Source: Anaerolineae bacterium (GTDB lineage Bacteria > Chloroflexota > Anaerolineae > Fen-1058). From it: 41,208 bases of DNA. Of this stretch, positions 1-10,000 are shown piece by piece. Made by a program: the position numbers and the translations under genes. Positions within the stretch are counted from its first letter, which is position 1; each line of letters opens with the position of its first letter. The DNA is taken from contig PMCF01000341.1 of NCBI GenBank assembly GCA_003154115.1, positions 40,689 through 81,896 on the forward strand. The letters run 5' to 3'. The notes below the pieces were generated by a model. The model was not told the origin of the DNA and did no database searches. It worked only from the letters and a program-made list of their open reading frames with translations.

Positions 1-384
1 CTGACGCGTATTCTGGGATACGCGCGCCTGATGAACGCGGCGCTTTCGGTTGACCTGGCGACGAACGTTCTGCAAGACATCGTGCGGCAGCAGCCAATCA
101 CAGCTGAACAAGTGCTGAGTGTCGTCGCCGACTATTACCATGTCGACCTCGCCGATTTGACGGGGCGCAGCCGCAGTAAGGAAAACGTTCTGCCGCGCCA
201 AATGGCGATGTACTTGCTGCGCGAAGAGACCGGCGCGTCGCTTCCACAAATCGGCGATATTGTGGGCGGGCGCGATCATACGACGGTGATGTACGCGCAC
301 GAGAAGATGACGGAAGAGATCGAAACGAATGATACACGTCGCCGCGAAACGCTCGCGATTCGCGAGCGACTTTACAAACAGTAA
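1..384 (+). CDS. dnaA: Chromosomal replication initiator DnaA, C-terminal part (runs off the left edge)
   Basis: The reading frame is open from base 1, so this is the 3' part of a longer gene and the first in-frame ATG at 31 is internal. The residues visible are the end of domain III and all of domain IV, the helix-turn-helix that binds DnaA boxes. The signature GRDHTTVMYAHEKM is the classic DnaA-box recognition motif, and RSRSKENVLPRQMAMYLLRE is the helix before it. DnaA binds 9-bp boxes and opens the origin. A strong terminator and a cluster of DnaA boxes follow directly, fitting autoregulation and a dnaA-linked origin. The next gene is not dnaN, so the common dnaA-dnaN order is broken here. 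Confidence 0.97.
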   Translation: MTRILGYARLMNAALSVDLATNVLQDIVRQQPITAEQVLSVVADYYHVDLADLTGRSRSKENVLPRQMAMYLLREETGASLPQIGDIVGGRDHTTVMYAHEKMTEEIETNDTRRRETLAIRERLYKQ

Positions 385-830
385 TCCACAGGTAATCGAA
401 ATCGCAAGTCTTGCAGACTTGCGATTTCGATTTTTCCATCATTTTTTAATTCGATATTTGTTGTTTTATGGTAAATTAGATGGTTTTCCACATGTGGATA
501 AACCTGTGGATGTGTGGATAACTACCCTATTATGGGGGATAAACAACCGTTTGTGGGGATAACCCTCTGTTTACTTGGCGATTTCCACTACAAATTGTGC
601 CGCTAGAGAACAGAAACCACAATCTGTTGGACACTCTTATCCTACCAATTCCCCTGTGGAAAATGAAAAGAATGGTACCACACCCAACTCCCATCCATAG
701 AGAAAAACAAGGAGGACTGGTCCGCTAAATCTAGCGACGCGTCACGTCGTCACTCCAAAATCTGGCGTACTTTCGTACAAGCGTTCTCCGGCTACACATA
801 TCCACAGGTACTACAACTACTATATATTGA
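380..830. other. Candidate replication origin (oriC) with DnaA boxes
   Basis: About 450 bases without a credible gene lie directly downstream of dnaA. Two perfect DnaA boxes TGTGGATAA lie at 493-501 and 513-521. Near matches with one mismatch lie at 382-390, 484-492 (back to back with the first perfect box), 554-562, 655-663 and 798-806. A box with two mismatches lies at 505-513. AT-rich tracts at 436-481 and 811-845 could be the unwinding element. The call rests on box clustering and on position next to dnaA; GC skew was not computed. Confidence 0.75.
394..435 (+). terminator. Rho-independent terminator of dnaA
   Basis: A perfect 18-bp inverted repeat (394-411 with 415-432) with a 3-nt loop is followed by a T run at 431-435. 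It begins 10 bases after the dnaA stop codon. Confidence 0.9.
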
Positions 831-1000
831 ATAATAGAAATAAGAGATTGAGTACTAACATTAGCACAATACACAGCATGATCGAAGTGGCACTTGAAAG
901 ACACACGGAAAATTCTCGTGATGGATCACAATGTCGCCCGACAATCTTTCCAGACCCGGTATCTTGCCGATCAACAAAATCGCTATGCCGAAGAGAAGTC

Positions 1001-1034
1001 GAACCTTGTGAAGGTTCATAACCTTTGCAAGGTT
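1001..1034. repeat. Twin short hairpins built on AACCTT/AAGGTT
   Basis: Two consecutive hairpins, 1001-1017 (7-bp stem, loop gtg) and 1020-1034 (6-bp stem, loop tgc), share the same stem sequence. They sit just past the stop codon of the minus-strand gene ending at 1041 and may act as its terminator, although there is no T tract. Between 845 and 1000 nothing recognisable is seen. Confidence 0.5.
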
Positions 1035-1040
1035 GAATTG

Positions 1041-1706
1041 TTACGGCTTGCGCCGATAGAGCGTCAGAAATTTTTGCAGTGCCGGATCGTTCGTCCATTC
1101 GACCGGGGCACGCTCGTATTCTTTTACGCTGTCCAGCAATGTGCCGAAAATAACGACGTATTCGGGCTGGCGCGTGATAACATACACCAAATCGAATTTT
1201 TCGTGCCCCGGCGTTCCCTGTCCCAGCGTCGCGACCTGCAACCGCCCGATGTGCAAGTCGTTGATGCCGAACATATCAATCGTGGGCAATTCGGAAAAGT
1301 ACGGCACTTGGCCTGCCGCGTCCACGGCGATCAGCGTACTGCGCGGCACATTCGCTTTGAGCCAGCGTCCCATCGTCTCGCGCGCTTGCGTCGCGCGCCC
1401 CGCGTCGAAACTGCGAATGTAAATGCCGTACTCGCCGTTCCACGATGATGCGACGAACAACAAAGTTGCCAACAAGATACCCACAATTGCGCCAGCGTAT
1501 TGCCCGGCTTTTCCCCAGTTGCCCAAGCGTGTTTCCACAAGCATTTTCCACAAATCCCCAAGACCTGTGGAAAAGAGCAGGTAGAAGAATGGCAACAGTG
1601 GAACAAAGAATCGTCCTACCGACCAATCACCGCCGACGTAAACAATGTACGCGGCGTAGGGGATGATAATAGCGGCAAAGTAGGTTGTCCAAAATGCTTG
1701 TGTCAT
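1041..1706 (-). CDS. 5'-truncated GT-C membrane glycosyltransferase (C-terminal part only)
   Basis: About 221 residues from an ATG at 1706. Two or three transmembrane helices come first (YAAYIVYVGGDWSVGRFFVPLLPFFYLL, then a second helix). A soluble tail carries DMFGINDLHIGRL and GHEKFDLVYVITRQPEYVV. The GGDxxxGR helix start and the D-GLND-HI / GHEK tail resemble the C-terminal half of AftB-like arabinofuranosyl- or mannosyl-transferases, which use lipid-phosphate sugars. The N-terminal catalytic loops are missing: the frame runs straight into the palindromic repeat at 1702-1783, whose end supplies the ATG. It is therefore probably a non-functional remnant. The family name is less certain than the truncation. 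Confidence 0.65.
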   Translation of the reverse strand: MTQAFWTTYFAAIIIPYAAYIVYVGGDWSVGRFFVPLLPFFYLLFSTGLGDLWKMLVETRLGNWGKAGQYAGAIVGILLATLLFVASSWNGEYGIYIRSFDAGRATQARETMGRWLKANVPRSTLIAVDAAGQVPYFSELPTIDMFGINDLHIGRLQVATLGQGTPGHEKFDLVYVITRQPEYVVIFGTLLDSVKEYERAPVEWTNDPALQKFLTLYRRKP

Positions 1707-3805
1707 TGCGAGCGTTTTTTGCGAAGCAATCTCCTGCGTCAACGAAGATTGCTTCGTCGCTGGGAAGCACTCCTCGCAATGACGAACTTGCACTTTTAGC
1801 CTCCGCTCAGGACGCGCGGCGGAAGTGGCTATTAAATGGTGCAGTCGTCGCACTCTTGCTCATCAGCGCGATCCAATTCGTAGCGGTGTGGCCGCTGACG
1901 CTGCGCGCGTATAATCCACTGCTGGGCGGCTACGAGGGCGCAAAAAATATGCTGCCCGTCGGCGGGGGCGAAAGCGCAGAAGCAGGAGCTGTTCTGAATA
2001 ATCCATGGCTGGCAGGACGCAGCATTGCCGCGTCGGACATAGTGGGCACCGCACCCTTCTTTCCGGGCGCACTCGTACCCCTCACGGATTCCGGCCTGAC
2101 CCAAGCCGACTATCTTGTGGTGACGGCCTCCGATTTCCAATTGACGCCGGATGATACTCGCCACTGGATTGGCAACACTCCGCCCATGATCACGGTAACG
2201 GTACAGGGAGAACCCTTTGCGTGGGTGTATCCGAATCAATGGCTGGCGGTTGAACGCGAACACCTGGCAGCGCAGCACCAACCCACAGACGCTTTTCTTG
2301 CGGACTATCACAGCGCTTCAGCACAGCAGCAGGCCGCCGAAGTACTCTCCTCTGAAATAGATGAGGCGACGGCGATCGATCGGCTGACGCAGATCGCGCA
2401 GACGCACGATCGGGTGTGGGTGATTCACTACGCCACGACGCCGCGCCGCATTCTCGATCCGGTTCTGCGGCTGTTGGATACGCACGCCGTCGCGCTGGAT
2501 GAATGGTCTACGCCGTTGAGCGAAGGCACATTATACGCGCTGCCGGAAGGCGTTTCCTTTGCCACTCAGCCGGCGGCGCTTCGCGGCAACGTCAGCTTCG
2601 GCGACAACCTTCACTTGCAAGACGCGCAGCTGCTGGTGCCACGCGTGCAGCCGGGGCAAGCGATCGGTATTTTTACGGAGTGGACGGCCACCGGCCCAGC
2701 AGCGCAGCTGGAAGTGTCGGTGGTGGACGACGCGAATCACGTGTGGAGTGCGAATGCGATCGACGTGCCGCTGCAGGAAGTCGAAGCACGACCACGCGGC
2801 CGCCGCCTTAACGTGCCGGTGCCATTGACGATGCCGCCTGGCAAGTATCAGTTGACCCTGAATGTGATCGATATGGTCAGCGGGAGCCCGCTCAGCACGC
2901 GCCGGAGCAACGGATCGAGTGGCGGCATCGATTGGCCGCTAGGATCGATCGTGATCGATCCGGCGCAGACCCCGATCGATCCGGCGACGCGCAAACCACC
3001 GATTACGCTCAACGCCGAGCTGGGCGGCCTTCGCGCGATCGGGACCGAGACACCGCCCGATCCGATCATCACCGGTGATCCGTGGACGCTGTCGATGGAA
3101 TGGTTCACGCAAGCCGATCGGTTGCCGGCGCTTGATGTGCAATGGGATTTTGTCGCCAATGGCACGGTCATCTATTCGACGACCTTGCCGCTCAATCCGT
3201 ACTCAACCGAGCAATGGCGCGCAGGCGACGTGCTGCAAAGCAAGTATGATTTTCGCTTGCCGATCGAGGTGCCCGCCGGAGTGTATGATCTGCAATTCAA
3301 GGTGATCGATCGGGCCACGGGGCAGCCGCTAACCGATCGGGCAGGCGAGTCCGCACTAGTGGAATTGACCAAGGTCAACGTCGCCACTCGTCCGCGCAGT
3401 TTCACCTCGCCCACCGCGGCTTATCCGCTCGACGTGAAATTCGACGAGGTGGCCAAGCTCGGCGGGGCCGCTGTCAAGCGATCGGGGTCAGCCATCACCG
3501 TGACGCTGTACTGGCAGGCCGAGGCAATCACAACCACTAACTTCACCGCGTTCGTGCAGCTCATCGGCGCGGATGATCAAGTCCAGCAGCAGATCGACAA
3601 CTGGCAGATCGCGTTTGATGCGCCGACCAGCACCTGGATACCCGGTCAAGTCATTGCCGATCAATATGTATTTGAGGTATCATCTAGTGCGCTCTCGTCA
3701 GACGCCACGATCGGAGTGGGGCTGTACAATGCCGCTACCGGCGAGCGCTTACCCGCCTTGACAGCCGGTCAGCGTTTGCCGCAAGATCGCGTGGTGATTA
3801 AGTAG
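1685..3805 (+). CDS. 5'-truncated glycosyltransferase: last TM region plus three C-terminal beta modules
   Basis: The open frame is 706 codons, but its first 37 or so residues are translated repeat sequence from 1702-1783, so the native start is lost. TTG at 1685 or ATG at 1694 could serve. One transmembrane helix (about residues 50-70) is followed by WPLTLRAYNPLLGG and GGGESAEAG, which match the C-terminal end of the membrane domain of ArnT/PMT-like GT-C proteins; compare LLGGAGEAQNHFSVGWGEG in the next gene. Three beta-rich modules follow (about 290-405, 440-565, 580-706) with the marks YWQA, W-PGQVI-D-Y, and PAGxYxL. The catalytic N-terminus is absent. It lies 4 bases upstream of the intact homologue at 3810, probably in one transcript. 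Whether a product is made is unclear. Confidence 0.7.
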   Translation: MSKMLVSLRAFFAKQSPASTKIASSLGSTPRNDELALLASAQDARRKWLLNGAVVALLLISAIQFVAVWPLTLRAYNPLLGGYEGAKNMLPVGGGESAEAGAVLNNPWLAGRSIAASDIVGTAPFFPGALVPLTDSGLTQADYLVVTASDFQLTPDDTRHWIGNTPPMITVTVQGEPFAWVYPNQWLAVEREHLAAQHQPTDAFLADYHSASAQQQAAEVLSSEIDEATAIDRLTQIAQTHDRVWVIHYATTPRRILDPVLRLLDTHAVALDEWSTPLSEGTLYALPEGVSFATQPAALRGNVSFGDNLHLQDAQLLVPRVQPGQAIGIFTEWTATGPAAQLEVSVVDDANHVWSANAIDVPLQEVEARPRGRRLNVPVPLTMPPGKYQLTLNVIDMVSGSPLSTRRSNGSSGGIDWPLGSIVIDPAQTPIDPATRKPPITLNAELGGLRAIGTETPPDPIITGDPWTLSMEWFTQADRLPALDVQWDFVANGTVIYSTTLPLNPYSTEQWRAGDVLQSKYDFRLPIEVPAGVYDLQFKVIDRATGQPLTDRAGESALVELTKVNVATRPRSFTSPTAAYPLDVKFDEVAKLGGAAVKRSGSAITVTLYWQAEAITTTNFTAFVQLIGADDQVQQQIDNWQIAFDAPTSTWIPGQVIADQYVFEVSSSALSSDATIGVGLYNAATGERLPALTAGQRLPQDRVVIK
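1702..1783. repeat. Dispersed palindromic repeat, GTCATTGCGAG family
   Basis: Terminal inverted repeats GTCATTGCGAG / CTCGCAATGAC enclose internal complementary GAAGCAATC / GATTGCTTC arms. A second copy of the same family lies at 31344-31429. It has no coding capacity of its own. It lies exactly between two 5'-truncated genes. Confidence 0.85.
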
Positions 3806-3809
3806 GTCC

Positions 3810-6800
3810 ATGCGTCCGTTTATTCAACGTCATAGAATTCTGCTCTTAGCGCTGCTGTTGTTCGGCAGCGCGTTCTTCACACGCACCGGCGCGCTGAAGC
3901 AATACGTCGTTCCCGATGAGCCGTCGTGGGTGTGGCGCTCGCTGGGATTCAGTCAGGCGCTGGCGCAGGGCCAGTGGGCCGACACCGCGCAGATCGGTCA
4001 TCCCGGCGTCACGACGATGTGGCTGGGATCGCTCGGCATTCTGGTGAAGCGCCTGGCCGATCCACAGGCGAGCAGTGAAGCGATTCAATGGCTGGGGCGT
4101 CTCACCAACCTCTCGCCGGAAAACGCCGAAGCCTTCAAGCGACTGGGCGTGTTTCTCACTTACGCGCGCCTCCCCGTGATCGTGATCAATGCCCTGGGCG
4201 TGGTGTTGATCTTTTTGTTGCTGCGCCGCCTGTTCGGCTTGAAGGTCGGCGTGATTGGCGGGCTGCTCTTTGCGCTCGATCCGTTTACGGCGGGCCTGAG
4301 CGGCTTGCTGCACGTCGATGGTTTGTTGACGACGTTCAGCGTTTTGTCAGTCTTGGCGATGTTGAATGGTATTGCCGTTCCAGCACAATCAGAAACACTT
4401 GCACCGCACGTAACTGCCTACGGTTCAAGTGCAGGTGTCAGAAATCAAAAATCAGCAATTGCTTGGTTTGCCCTCGCTGGCGCTTTCGCCGCTTTGGCGT
4501 TCCTCAGCAAATCGCCGGGGATTTTCCTCACCGGCTTTGCCGTGCTCGTGCTCTTCGTCGCCGCCATCACCAAACGCTTGTCTTTCAAACATGCCCTGTT
4601 AGCCTTTTTGTCATTTGTCATTGTGCATGGGTCATTGGTCATTGCTCTCTATCCCGCCATGTGGATTGATCCGATCGGGACGTTGGGGGGCATCTTCGGG
4701 CTGGCCGCGTATCTGAAAGACAATGCCGTGCGGCAAACTTTCTTCGACGGCCAATTCAACTTGAACCACGGCTGGAATTTCTATCCGACGGCGCTGGCCT
4801 TTCGCCTGACGCCCGTTGTCGTGCTGGGACTGATCGTGGCGGTTGGGGCCGGAATTGTGACGGCCTGGCGTAGAAAACAAAAACGCGATGAGCTGATCGC
4901 AGGGTTCCTGTTGTTAACCTTTACGGTGTTGTTCATCGTCTTCATCACCCCGGTCGCCAAGAAATATGATCGGTACATGCTGCCCGCCGAGGCGATGTTG
5001 ATTCCCATGGCGGCCTGGGGCTTCGGCCAAATACGATCGCGCATGGTGCAAGCGATCGCGGTGAGCGGCGCGGTGGTGCTGGTGTTGATCAATTGGCCGT
5101 ATTTGTTGATGCACTACAATTTGCTCTTGGGCGGCGCCGGGGAAGCGCAGAATCATTTTTCCGTCGGCTGGGGCGAAGGGTTGGGCGCCGCCGCGAATTG
5201 GATCAACGCGCAGCCGGATGGGCTGCAATCGGCCGTCGCGACGACGGCCGTGCCGTCGTTTGCGCCCATCTTCAGCGGCCAATCGCGCAACACTTACGAG
5301 CGTGATTTGGAATTATCCGACTACTACGTCTTGACGCTCAGCGAACGGCAATTGCTTCCCGATTTCTATGCCGACTTGATGCAGCGCGGCGAGATCGTGC
5401 AGACGCTGCGCACGGGCCTGGTGGACGGCGCGTGGGTGCTGCGCAACAAACAGGCGCAGCTGCAAGCCGCCGCGTTGAAGCAAGCCGATCCACAGACCGA
5501 CGCTATCATCACCTTGATCGATCTACCCGTGTCGAAAGTGTATCACGGCGCAGCTAAGCTGGTCGTATTGCCGCGTGCCGTGACGACGGATGAACTCGAA
5601 CAGATTCTCAACGATCTCAGCACAAAGTCTCAGCGCCTGTGGTTTACCTGGTCGTCGGCGGTATCGCCGGTGGTGCAGCAGCAAATGCGGCGCTGGCTCG
5701 ATCAAACGGCCACGCGGGTGGAGCAGCAGGATTTTGGCGGCACACAAATTGCGGTCTACGCTTTGAAGCCGGGACAGATCGGGCGCCTTGAACCGTTCCG
5801 GGTTCAGTTCAACGGTAACTTCGCGCTGGTAGATGTAGCGCCAGTTCTGGCGCCCCCGGTGTTGCAGGAGCGCAGCGGCACGATCGAGACGCGCTGGCAA
5901 GCGCTGGCTCCGTTCAATGCGCCCTATACAGTTACACTGCAACTGATCGATCAACAAGGCACGGCGTGGAGCACGATGGGCGGCTTGATTCAAGATGCCG
6001 ATCAAGTGGCGGCCGCGCAATGGCCGATCGGGCGCTCCACCGATCAAGCGTTTCGCTTCAGTCTACCCGACGAGGCGCCGCCGGGTCGCTACGATGTGCG
6101 CGTCAGCATCGATCAAGCCGACGGGCAAGCGGGACTCTTCAGTGCGGCGGGCGTTTTCTCTGGTACGGCTCCTGTGCTGGCCTCGTTCGATGCGCCGTTG
6201 CGCGCCGATCCCTTAAATGGCTTGAATCGCCCCACGGCCTATCCGTTCACGTATCGCTGGGACGACGATGTGGAGCTGGTCGGGTTTGATAGCGGGCCGG
6301 GTGTCGCGACCAACGGCAACCTATGGTCGGTAGATGTGGTGTGGCGCAGCATGAACGATCATCTGCCCAACCTCGATGTGGTGTGGGAAGTGCGCGATCA
6401 AAACAATGCTAAGATGTTCAGCACACGGCTGCCGCTGAGCGCGTATCCCACCTCGCAGTGGCGTGAAGGCGAAGTGATCGGCGCACGCTATGTGCTGCGT
6501 TTTCCGGCCGATTTGAAACCGGCGGACTATCACGTGTCGATCGGGGTGGCCGGCCCCGACGGCAAGCTGTTAGCGGGCGGCTTGTTCACGCCGTTTGATG
6601 TGCGCCTGCTCGATCTCGATCGATCATTTGATCGACCACAGCCGCAGTATCCCCTGGAGGTCACCTTTGACGATCCCGCGGTGAAGTTGATCGGGGTCGA
6701 TGTTCCTACGCGGACCTTCCACGCGGGTGAGACACTTCCGTTGAAGCTGTACTGGCAAGCCGGCACGACCACGAGCAATCTGTATACCGTGTTCGTCCAT

Positions 6801-7052
6801 CTGGTAACCTTGAACGGTCACGTGGAAAGCGGAATCGATGCGCAGCCGCAGAACGGCGGCATGCCCACAGACTGGTGGGCCACCGGGCAGATCATTGACG
6901 ATCCTTATACTCTGCAAATTCCGCCTGATCTGCCACCGGGCGCGTATCGGCTGGTCGTTGGCCTGTACGATCCGCAGGACGGCACCCACTTGATCGACAC
7001 GCGCACGGGTGAAGACCACGTGGTCCTTGAGCAGCCGGTGGTGGTGAAATGA
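3810..7052 (+). CDS. Giant GT-C glycosyltransferase (ArnT/PMT-like) with three C-terminal beta modules
   Basis: 1080 residues. The N-terminal half has about ten membrane helices with features of dolichyl/undecaprenyl-phosphate-sugar transferases: an acidic pair in the first outer loop (VVPDEPSW, D35-E36), GHPGVTTMWLG at 63-73, and DPFTAGLSGLLHVDGLLTTF. The second half (about 655-1080) holds three repeats of a beta-sandwich-like module with the marks YPTSQW, EGEVIGARY, PPGxYRL and LYDP. Such enzymes move a sugar from a lipid carrier to an acceptor outside the membrane; acceptor and sugar cannot be told. Its stop codon lies inside a 7-nt repeat array. A heptamer array at 4610-4644 lies within the coding sequence and codes for part of a helix. 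Confidence 0.85.
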   Translation: MRPFIQRHRILLLALLLFGSAFFTRTGALKQYVVPDEPSWVWRSLGFSQALAQGQWADTAQIGHPGVTTMWLGSLGILVKRLADPQASSEAIQWLGRLTNLSPENAEAFKRLGVFLTYARLPVIVINALGVVLIFLLLRRLFGLKVGVIGGLLFALDPFTAGLSGLLHVDGLLTTFSVLSVLAMLNGIAVPAQSETLAPHVTAYGSSAGVRNQKSAIAWFALAGAFAALAFLSKSPGIFLTGFAVLVLFVAAITKRLSFKHALLAFLSFVIVHGSLVIALYPAMWIDPIGTLGGIFGLAAYLKDNAVRQTFFDGQFNLNHGWNFYPTALAFRLTPVVVLGLIVAVGAGIVTAWRRKQKRDELIAGFLLLTFTVLFIVFITPVAKKYDRYMLPAEAMLIPMAAWGFGQIRSRMVQAIAVSGAVVLVLINWPYLLMHYNLLLGGAGEAQNHFSVGWGEGLGAAANWINAQPDGLQSAVATTAVPSFAPIFSGQSRNTYERDLELSDYYVLTLSERQLLPDFYADLMQRGEIVQTLRTGLVDGAWVLRNKQAQLQAAALKQADPQTDAIITLIDLPVSKVYHGAAKLVVLPRAVTTDELEQILNDLSTKSQRLWFTWSSAVSPVVQQQMRRWLDQTATRVEQQDFGGTQIAVYALKPGQIGRLEPFRVQFNGNFALVDVAPVLAPPVLQERSGTIETRWQALAPFNAPYTVTLQLIDQQGTAWSTMGGLIQDADQVAAAQWPIGRSTDQAFRFSLPDEAPPGRYDVRVSIDQADGQAGLFSAAGVFSGTAPVLASFDAPLRADPLNGLNRPTAYPFTYRWDDDVELVGFDSGPGVATNGNLWSVDVVWRSMNDHLPNLDVVWEVRDQNNAKMFSTRLPLSAYPTSQWREGEVIGARYVLRFPADLKPADYHVSIGVAGPDGKLLAGGLFTPFDVRLLDLDRSFDRPQPQYPLEVTFDDPAVKLIGVDVPTRTFHAGETLPLKLYWQAGTTTSNLYTVFVHLVTLNGHVESGIDAQPQNGGMPTDWWATGQIIDDPYTLQIPPDLPPGAYRLVVGLYDPQDGTHLIDTRTGEDHVVLEQPVVVK
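4610..4644 (+). repeat. Heptanucleotide array inside a coding sequence (5 units)
   Basis: GTCATTT, GTCATTG, TGCATGG, GTCATTG, GTCATTG in register. It is translated as part of a hydrophobic helix (FVIVHGSLVIAL) of the 1080-aa glycosyltransferase. Confidence 0.8.
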
Positions 7053-7084
7053 TTGCTGAGTGGTGATTGTTGATTTCTGATTGA
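7050..7084 (+). repeat. Heptanucleotide array at a gene end (5 units)
   Basis: TGATTGC, TGAGTGG, TGATTGT, TGATTTC, TGATTGA. The first unit contains the TGA stop of the glycosyltransferase ending at 7052, and the array ends 3 bases before the next ATG at 7088. Confidence 0.8.
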
Positions 7085-7087
7085 TCC

Positions 7088-10000
7088 ATGACACGCCCCA
7101 CGTCTCTCTGGCCCCGCTTCCGCGCATTGATCGCCCGCACTGCCAAGCAGTGGGGCAGTGTTGATCATTGGTCACTGATCATTGTTAATTGTTCATTGAT
7201 CATTATCGGCTTGATCCTCGCCGCGCCGTTGCTGCAAAACGCGGCGCTGTGCCTGGACGATGCCGCCTTGCACGTCTATCGCACCATCGCGCTCGATCGC
7301 GCCCTGCGCGACGGCTTGTTGTATCCGCGCTGGTTTCCCGATCTGGCGTACGGCTACGGCTTTCCCTTCTTCAACTATCGTGAGCCGCTCGGCTATTACC
7401 TCGTGGAACTCGTGCACCTGTTGGGCGCGAGTGTGCCGCTGGCCCTGAATCTGGTTCTGGCAGGCAGCCTCATCGCCAGCGGCCTGACGATGAACCTGTG
7501 GATCAGCGACATATTCGATCGGCCGGCCGGGTTCGTCGCCGCGCTCGTCACCATGGCCGCGCCCTACACCGTGCTCGACTCGCTGGTGCGCGCCAATTTG
7601 CCGGAAGCCATCGCGCTGGCCTTAATGCCGTTCATCCTGTGGGCCTTTCGACGGCTGCTGTTGCGAGGTGGCAGAAAATACTTCGCCTTGGCGGTGCTAT
7701 CCTTCGCGGCGCTGTTGCTCACGCACAACATTTCCAGTTTGATCTTTGTGCCCGTATTAGTGGTGTATATTTTCGTATTACGTGGTGCGTATTTCGTGGT
7801 GCCTGGTGCGTGTTCCGCAAGTGCAGCACGCACCAGTGCGAAGCCTCCCCGTGGGACGCACTACGCACTACGGTTTACGCTGCTCGCCTTCATTCTCGCC
7901 CTTGCCCTCACCGCTTTCTTCTGGCTCCCGGCCCTCATCGAAGGACAATCCGCGCAGTTATATCTCACCCACACCGCGCGGGGCAACGACTATCACTTCA
8001 ACTTTGCCACCGCGGCCGAAGTCTTTGGCCCGCCTGATCCGTCCGATCCCGCGCTGCTCAATCCGCCGCTGCGGATCGCCTTGGGCTGGGCGCAAATCGT
8101 CTTAGGGGTGTTGGGCGTCGTCTTGATCAAACGCCTGACCTCGCGTGAACAGCGCGCGCACGTCGTCGGCGCCGCACTGGCCGCAGCGATCTTCATCTTC
8201 ATGACGTTACCCATCTCACAACCAGTGTGGGACACGCTGCCGTTAATCCGCTTTGTGCAATTTCCGTGGCGCTTTGTCGGCCGCGCCATTTTACCCAGCG
8301 CGTTATTGGCCGGTGCTGCCACGTATGCTGTCTTTCACTCTTCACTCGTCACTCGTCACTCGTCACTCGTCACTCTTCACTCGTCACTCTTCACTCGTCA
8401 CTCATCACTTTTCACTCGTTACTCATTACTCATTATCCTCACCCTCCCCGCCCTGCTCTCGGCCACGCCCCTGCTCTATCCGCGCATCTGCGCCAGCGCC
8501 ACCACGTTGACCATCACCGATGTCTTCGCCTATGAGCATGCCACCGGGAACATCGGCGTCGATCCGCTGGGGGCGTATCTACCCGTGACGGTGAAGGAAC
8601 GCCCGACGAGTTCATCACTGGAAGCGCAGTATGCCGCGCATGAGATCGCCCAGCGCCTCGATCGATCCGCCCTGCCCGCCGGAACGAAAATCATCGCCGA
8701 GCGCTACAGCCCCAATCGGGCCGAGATCGAGATCGACGTGCCACACGCCTTTCAGGCAACCTATCTCACGTTTGACTTTCCGGGCTGGACAGTCAAGCTC
8801 GACGGTCAGCCCGTGCCGATCGTGCCCTCTGATCCCAACGGTCTGATCACCTTCGCTGTGCCGGCGGGGCGGCATGCCATCACCGTGTCATTCGAAGACA
8901 CGCCCATTCGGACGCTGGCAAATGTCATCTTGTTGGCGGCGTTGATCGTGTTCTGCGTGGTGATGGTGCGTTGGCCGCGCACAGCGCACGGGATGAATCA
9001 CGTTATTGATACAGGCAAGCCGGATGAATCCGGCTCGACCTGCATCCTGCATCCTGCATCCTTCATCCTTGTGCCGCTTCTCTTCTTACTGCTCAAACTC
9101 CTGCTCATCGATCCGCAACTCACACCGCTGCGGCAGACTCAGTTGCAGAATGGCGAACTAAGCGGTGTGGCCCAGGCGACGCACATTGACTTTGGCGATC
9201 AACTGCGACTGCTCGGTTATCGCCTCTCGAGCGAGCGTGCGCCATCCGGCGAGTCGGTGCGCGTCGATGCGTACTGGCGTGCGCTGCGCCCTATCGATAA
9301 GAACTATCAGACCACCGTAGGGATCGTCGATGCGAACGGCGAAGTATGGAGTCCCAAGACGCTCGATCGACCGCGTGATTATCAAGACTATCCAGCAACG
9401 CAGACCTGGCCGACCGACGCTTACGTCGTCGACAGTTTCGAACTGCCGATCAATCCCGGCGCGCCGCCCGGCCCGTATTCGATCTTTGCCGAGGTGTTCG
9501 AGCGTGGTTCGGTGCTGCCTTTGCCCGCGCACGCTTCAGCCGCACGACCCACGACGCGCCCGGCCGCCGCCCTCATCAGCCCCCTCGAAGTAACGCGTGC
9601 CGCGCGCACTTTCGATGCGGCCCAACTGGGCGTCTACAATTTACAAGCCGATCAACTCCTCGCGCCGGAGATCAAATTGATCGGCGCGAATCGCGATCGA
9701 TCCGACGTGTTGGTGGGTGACTCGGTATTGCTGACGTTGTTCTGGCAAGCGGCGCTGGAACCAGCGGTGCAGAAACCGAGTCAGGACTACGCGGCCACGA
9801 TCGAGTTGGTGAACGATCAAAATCAAGTCGTCGTGAAGCGCGACTTCCCGCTCGGGGATGGACGCTATCCCACGTCGCAATGGAACGCCAGCGAACAGAT
9901 CATCGATCTCGATCGTTTACGCGTGCCGGTCGATCTGGTGAGCGGCCTGTATCGCTGGCGTGTGTCGATCGGGAGTGGTGCGCCGATCGAGTTGGGCGAT

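Noticed and set aside
894..1448. Open frame of 184 codons on the + strand
   Set aside because: Mostly antisense to the truncated glycosyltransferase; no recognisable domain and no ribosome site.
8334..8438. Regular repeat that could suggest a CRISPR array
   Set aside because: The period is 7 bases with no spacers, and it is inside a coding sequence.
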